Positions 14,272-16,008 of a stretch of 16,008 nucleotides of DNA are shown here, piece by piece. Positions within the stretch are counted from its first letter, which is position 1, and the number at the start of each line of letters is the position of its first letter. The stretch spans positions 1 through 16,008 of the forward strand of contig JBFFNE010000069.1 of the NCBI GenBank assembly GCA_041563315.1, read 5' to 3'. Position numbers and translations under genes: made by a program. The notes under the pieces are model-generated. The model saw nothing but the letters and a program-made list of their open reading frames with translations. It was not told where the DNA came from and made no database searches. Source of the DNA: JBFEYJ01 sp041563315 (lineage in GTDB: Bacteria > Pseudomonadota > Gammaproteobacteria > Thiohalomonadales > Thiohalomonadaceae).

Positions 14272-15306
14272 GTGCCCATGCGTTCATTGCCTCCAACGGA
14301 ATCCAGCAACGCCCCCGCCAACACCGACAAACTGGTCGGCAACTCCAAACTGCTTGGCCGGATGCGCGATGATATTCGCCGCAGGCACTACAGCATACGC
14401 ACCGAACAGGCCTACCTCGACTGGGCCAGGCGCTATATCCTCTTTCACGGCAAACGGCACCCCAAAGACCTGGGCGAGGTCGAAATCACCACCTTCCTCA
14501 ACCATCTGGCCGTGGAGCGCAATGTCGCTGCATCGACCCAGAACCAGGCGCTCAATGCCCTGCTGTTTCTCTACAAGCAGACGCTTGGCCGCGAAGAGGT
14601 ACACCTCGACAACCTGACCCGTGCCAAACGTCCGGAGCGCCTCCCCAGCGTTTTCGAGCGAGACGAGGTTGAACGCCTCATCGGGCAACTGGAGGGCACG
14701 CACAAACTGATCGCTGCCCTGCTCTACGGAGCCGGGCTGCGACTGCTCGAATGTCTGCGCCTGCGTATTCAGGATATCGAATTCGGCCGCAACCAGATCA
14801 TCGTGCGCAGCGGCAAGGGTGCCAAAGACCGCGTAACCCTGCTGCCGCCGGCCCTGGTCGAGCCGATCCACAAACAGATGGCCGTGGTCAAAGCGCTCCA
14901 CGCCGGCGATCTCGCCGCGGGGTATGGCGAGGTCTACCTGCCCCATGCGCTGGAGAAGAAATACCCGAATGCCGCCTGGCAGTGGGGCTGGCAATACCTC
15001 TTCCCGGCACCGGATACCGCCATCGATCCCCGCTCGGGAAAGAGAAGACGTCACCACTTTGGCGAGTCATCGGTGCAGCGTGCGGTTAAGAAGGCCGTCA
15101 AGGTGGCAGGGATAGACAAGCACGGCAGTTGCCACACCCTGCGGCACAGCTTCGCCACCCATTTGCTTGAAGACGGCTACGACATCCGCACGGTGCAGGA
15201 GTTGTTGGGCCACAAGGATGTTCGCACCACCATGATCTACACCCACGTAATGAACAAGGGGCCGATGGGGGTGAAGAGCCCGCTTAGCAACATCAAGGGA
15301 TTTTAG
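14272..15306 (+). CDS. intI: Integron-type tyrosine recombinase (IntI family)
   Basis: Site-specific recombinase of 344 residues, near the usual IntI length. Tyrosine-recombinase residues are Arg157 (GAGLRLLE), a lysine in GKGAKDR (182 or 185), His288-x2-Arg291 (HTLRHSF), His314 (LLGHKD) and nucleophile Tyr323 (MIYTHV). The IntI-specific insertion before the last catalytic block is present at about 221-245 (YLPHALEKKYPNAAWQWGWQY), which separates IntI from XerC/D and phage integrases. The start is GTG at 14272, five bases after AAGGA; the ATG at 14278 is an alternative. It is transcribed away from nrtA and towards the small ORF downstream, 29 bases away. No attC array was found, so whether it serves an active integron is unknown. 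Confidence 0.92.
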   Translation: MPMRSLPPTESSNAPANTDKLVGNSKLLGRMRDDIRRRHYSIRTEQAYLDWARRYILFHGKRHPKDLGEVEITTFLNHLAVERNVAASTQNQALNALLFLYKQTLGREEVHLDNLTRAKRPERLPSVFERDEVERLIGQLEGTHKLIAALLYGAGLRLLECLRLRIQDIEFGRNQIIVRSGKGAKDRVTLLPPALVEPIHKQMAVVKALHAGDLAAGYGEVYLPHALEKKYPNAAWQWGWQYLFPAPDTAIDPRSGKRRRHHFGESSVQRAVKKAVKVAGIDKHGSCHTLRHSFATHLLEDGYDIRTVQELLGHKDVRTTMIYTHVMNKGPMGVKSPLSNIKGF

Positions 15307-15335
15307 TCATGAGTACCATGGAGAGGGGGTAGCCA

Positions 15336-15707
15336 ATGAAGATAAAGGCAACCCTGAAGCCCGGCCAAAACGGCACCAAGCGGCTAGTGGAAAAATACGG
15401 CAGTCGCCTGGTCTGCGTACGTTACAGATATGACGAGAAAACCGGCAAACGCTATACCACCGTCGAAGTCATTGAGGACGAATCCAGCGCAGGTGTAGCG
15501 ACAACGGAAAGTGTCCCTGTGCAGACGAATCAGTCACTACGCCTTGGGGTAAGAATCGAATATTGGGAAAGTGAATTGCGGGAACAGGCAAAAGCGAGAG
15601 GTGCGATCTGGCGGCCAAGACAAAAGCTATGGGAAATGCGTTATGATGACGTCATCGAGCTTGGCCTAGAGTCGAGGGTAGTGAAGAATGAGGCTACGGG
15701 ACGTTGA
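15336..15707 (+). CDS. Uncharacterised protein downstream of intI
   Basis: A 123-residue soluble, basic protein with no signal peptide or membrane segment. The N-terminal half (1-47) is rich in Lys and Arg (ATLKPGQNGTKRLVEKYG, then LVCVRYRYDEKTGKRYTTVEVI). The C-terminal half (about 70-115) has a distinct block, VRIEYWESELREQAKARGAIW then LWEMRYDDVIELGLESRV. An acidic, Ser/Thr-rich linker joins them. I recall similar two-part small proteins near mobile genes in other proteobacteria but know no named family or function. AGGGGG at 15324-15329, six bases upstream, is a good ribosome-binding site. The 29-base gap from intI suggests cotranscription; the basic character would allow DNA binding or a recombination accessory role, which is speculation. 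Confidence 0.75.
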   Translation: MKIKATLKPGQNGTKRLVEKYGSRLVCVRYRYDEKTGKRYTTVEVIEDESSAGVATTESVPVQTNQSLRLGVRIEYWESELREQAKARGAIWRPRQKLWEMRYDDVIELGLESRVVKNEATGR

Positions 15708-15725
15708 ACGCGAAATGAGTATGGG

Positions 15726-15775
15726 CATATTTAGATATGCAGATGTAGATATCTATATGTGGATATCTAAATGTG
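15726..15775. repeat. 50-bp imperfect palindrome, AT-rich
   Basis: The two 25-base arms meet between 15750 and 15751 (TAGAT/ATCTA) and agree at 21 of 25 positions. The right half also forms a tandem repeat of the 14-base unit GATATCTAWATGTG (from 15748, about 2.4 copies). It could extrude as a cruciform or fold as single strand. It follows the small ORF by 18 bases and marks a shift to AT-rich sequence. Confidence 0.7.
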
Positions 15776-15785
15776 GATATATTAT

Positions 15786-15820
15786 TGCCATATATAGAGA
15801 TACGTATCTATATGTGGACA
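15786..15820. repeat. Second imperfect palindrome sharing a 13-bp repeat with the first
   Basis: It is centred on the perfect dyad AGATACGTATCT (15798-15809), with flanking arms that continue to match if a two-base bulge is allowed. Its right arm ATCTATATGTGGA (15806-15818) is identical to 15751-15763 in the first palindrome; a one-mismatch copy is at 15765-15777. The two palindromes therefore look like duplicated versions of one unit. Confidence 0.6.
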
Positions 15821-15829
15821 TTTTTCGGA

Positions 15830-15846
15830 GGCCGGGTGTGCCGGCC
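15830..15846. other. GC-rich hairpin before the terminal ORF
   Basis: GGCCGG (15830-15835) and CCGGCC (15841-15846) form a perfect 6-bp stem with a GTGTG loop. No T-run follows on either strand, so it is not a typical terminator. It partly overlaps a GGAGG ribosome-binding-like sequence (15827-15831), so it could affect translation of the next ORF. Confidence 0.45.
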
Positions 15847-15856
15847 ATTGCATGTT

Positions 15857-16008
15857 ATGTTTGATATAGGAAAAGCACTAGAAGCACTAGCATTTGCTTC
15901 ATTTCTCCCTGGCATTATATGGCTAGGGGTATCAATGTATGTGCTTCATGAGTCTGAGCTTAAATATGGGAGGTTTACTGGTTGGTTTGGCTTCTGGCAA
16001 TTTTATGA
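15857..16008 (+). CDS. Start of a small membrane-protein ORF, truncated by window end
   Basis: The frame is open from ATG 15857 to the window edge (50 codons), reading MFDIGKALEALAFASFLPG, then a hydrophobic helix (about 10-28), then HESELKYGRFTGWFGFWQF. It suggests a membrane protein, family not recognised. Possible starts are ATG 15857 (no clear ribosome-binding site), GTG 15836 (four bases after GGAGG) and ATG 15812. Codon use is much more AT-rich than the nir/nas genes or intI, which suggests a separate origin. An exact in-frame tandem 9-base duplication AAGCACTAG lies at 15873-15890. Whether it is a real gene depends on sequence beyond the edge. Confidence 0.5.
   Translation, partial: MFDIGKALEALAFASFLPGIIWLGVSMYVLHESELKYGRFTGWFGFWQFY

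Noticed and set aside
14284..15057. A 257-codon minus-strand open frame inside intI
   Set aside because: It is a shadow of the intI reading frame, which has complete catalytic motifs on the other strand.
15703..15709. GTTGAAC, matching the GTTRRRY integron core, at the end of the 123-residue ORF
   Set aside because: There is no paired RYYYAAC site or L boxes with suitable symmetry upstream; a degenerate 7-mer is expected by chance.
15726..15820. CRISPR array or iteron origin
   Set aside because: Repeats are 13-14 bases, overlapping and palindromic with no regular spacers, and no cas or replication gene is present.

Overview
The window is a nitrate/nitrite assimilation locus on the minus strand (about 1-14050), followed by a short mobile-element-like segment on the plus strand (about 14210 to the end). 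Gene content suggests a proteobacterium, most likely a gammaproteobacterium: NrtABD-type ABC uptake, NirB/NirD, a Klebsiella-type NasA with a C-terminal BFD-like domain, a PP2C-kinase fusion and sigma-54 promoter signals. This is inferred from gene families only, and no species is claimed. Most of the window is moderately GC-rich; the last ~300 bases are clearly AT-rich.

Minus-strand layout in transcription order: a sigma-54-type promoter with an upstream NtrC-like site and a ~170-nt structured leader ending in an intrinsic terminator (13861-14192); nrtA (periplasmic binding protein); nrtB (permease); an nrtD/nasD-type ATPase; a second NrtA-like protein without signal peptide; nirB; nirD; nasA; an FNT-family nitrite/formate channel; a PP2C phosphatase-Ser/Thr kinase fusion with a C-terminal membrane anchor; and cynS (cyanase), which has its own candidate sigma-54 promoter. 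Together the genes import nitrate, reduce it to nitrite (NasA) and then ammonium (NirBD), move nitrite across the membrane (FNT), and release ammonia from cyanate (CynS). The regulatory signals fit nitrogen control by NtrC/RpoN plus nitrate-responsive leader antitermination; no antitermination protein (NasR or NasT) is encoded in the window.

A MITE-like inverted-repeat element lies between nirD and nasA, and a decayed relative may lie between nirB and nirD. Stem-loops between nrtA and nrtB and just before the kinase gene could adjust expression within the operon.

On the plus strand, an integron-type tyrosine recombinase (intI) diverges from nrtA. A small unnamed protein gene follows it, then an AT-rich tract with two imperfect palindromes and 14-bp repeats, then the start of an AT-rich membrane-protein ORF cut by the window edge. 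I found no convincing attC site, so this is an integrase-bearing segment of uncertain type and not a demonstrated integron.
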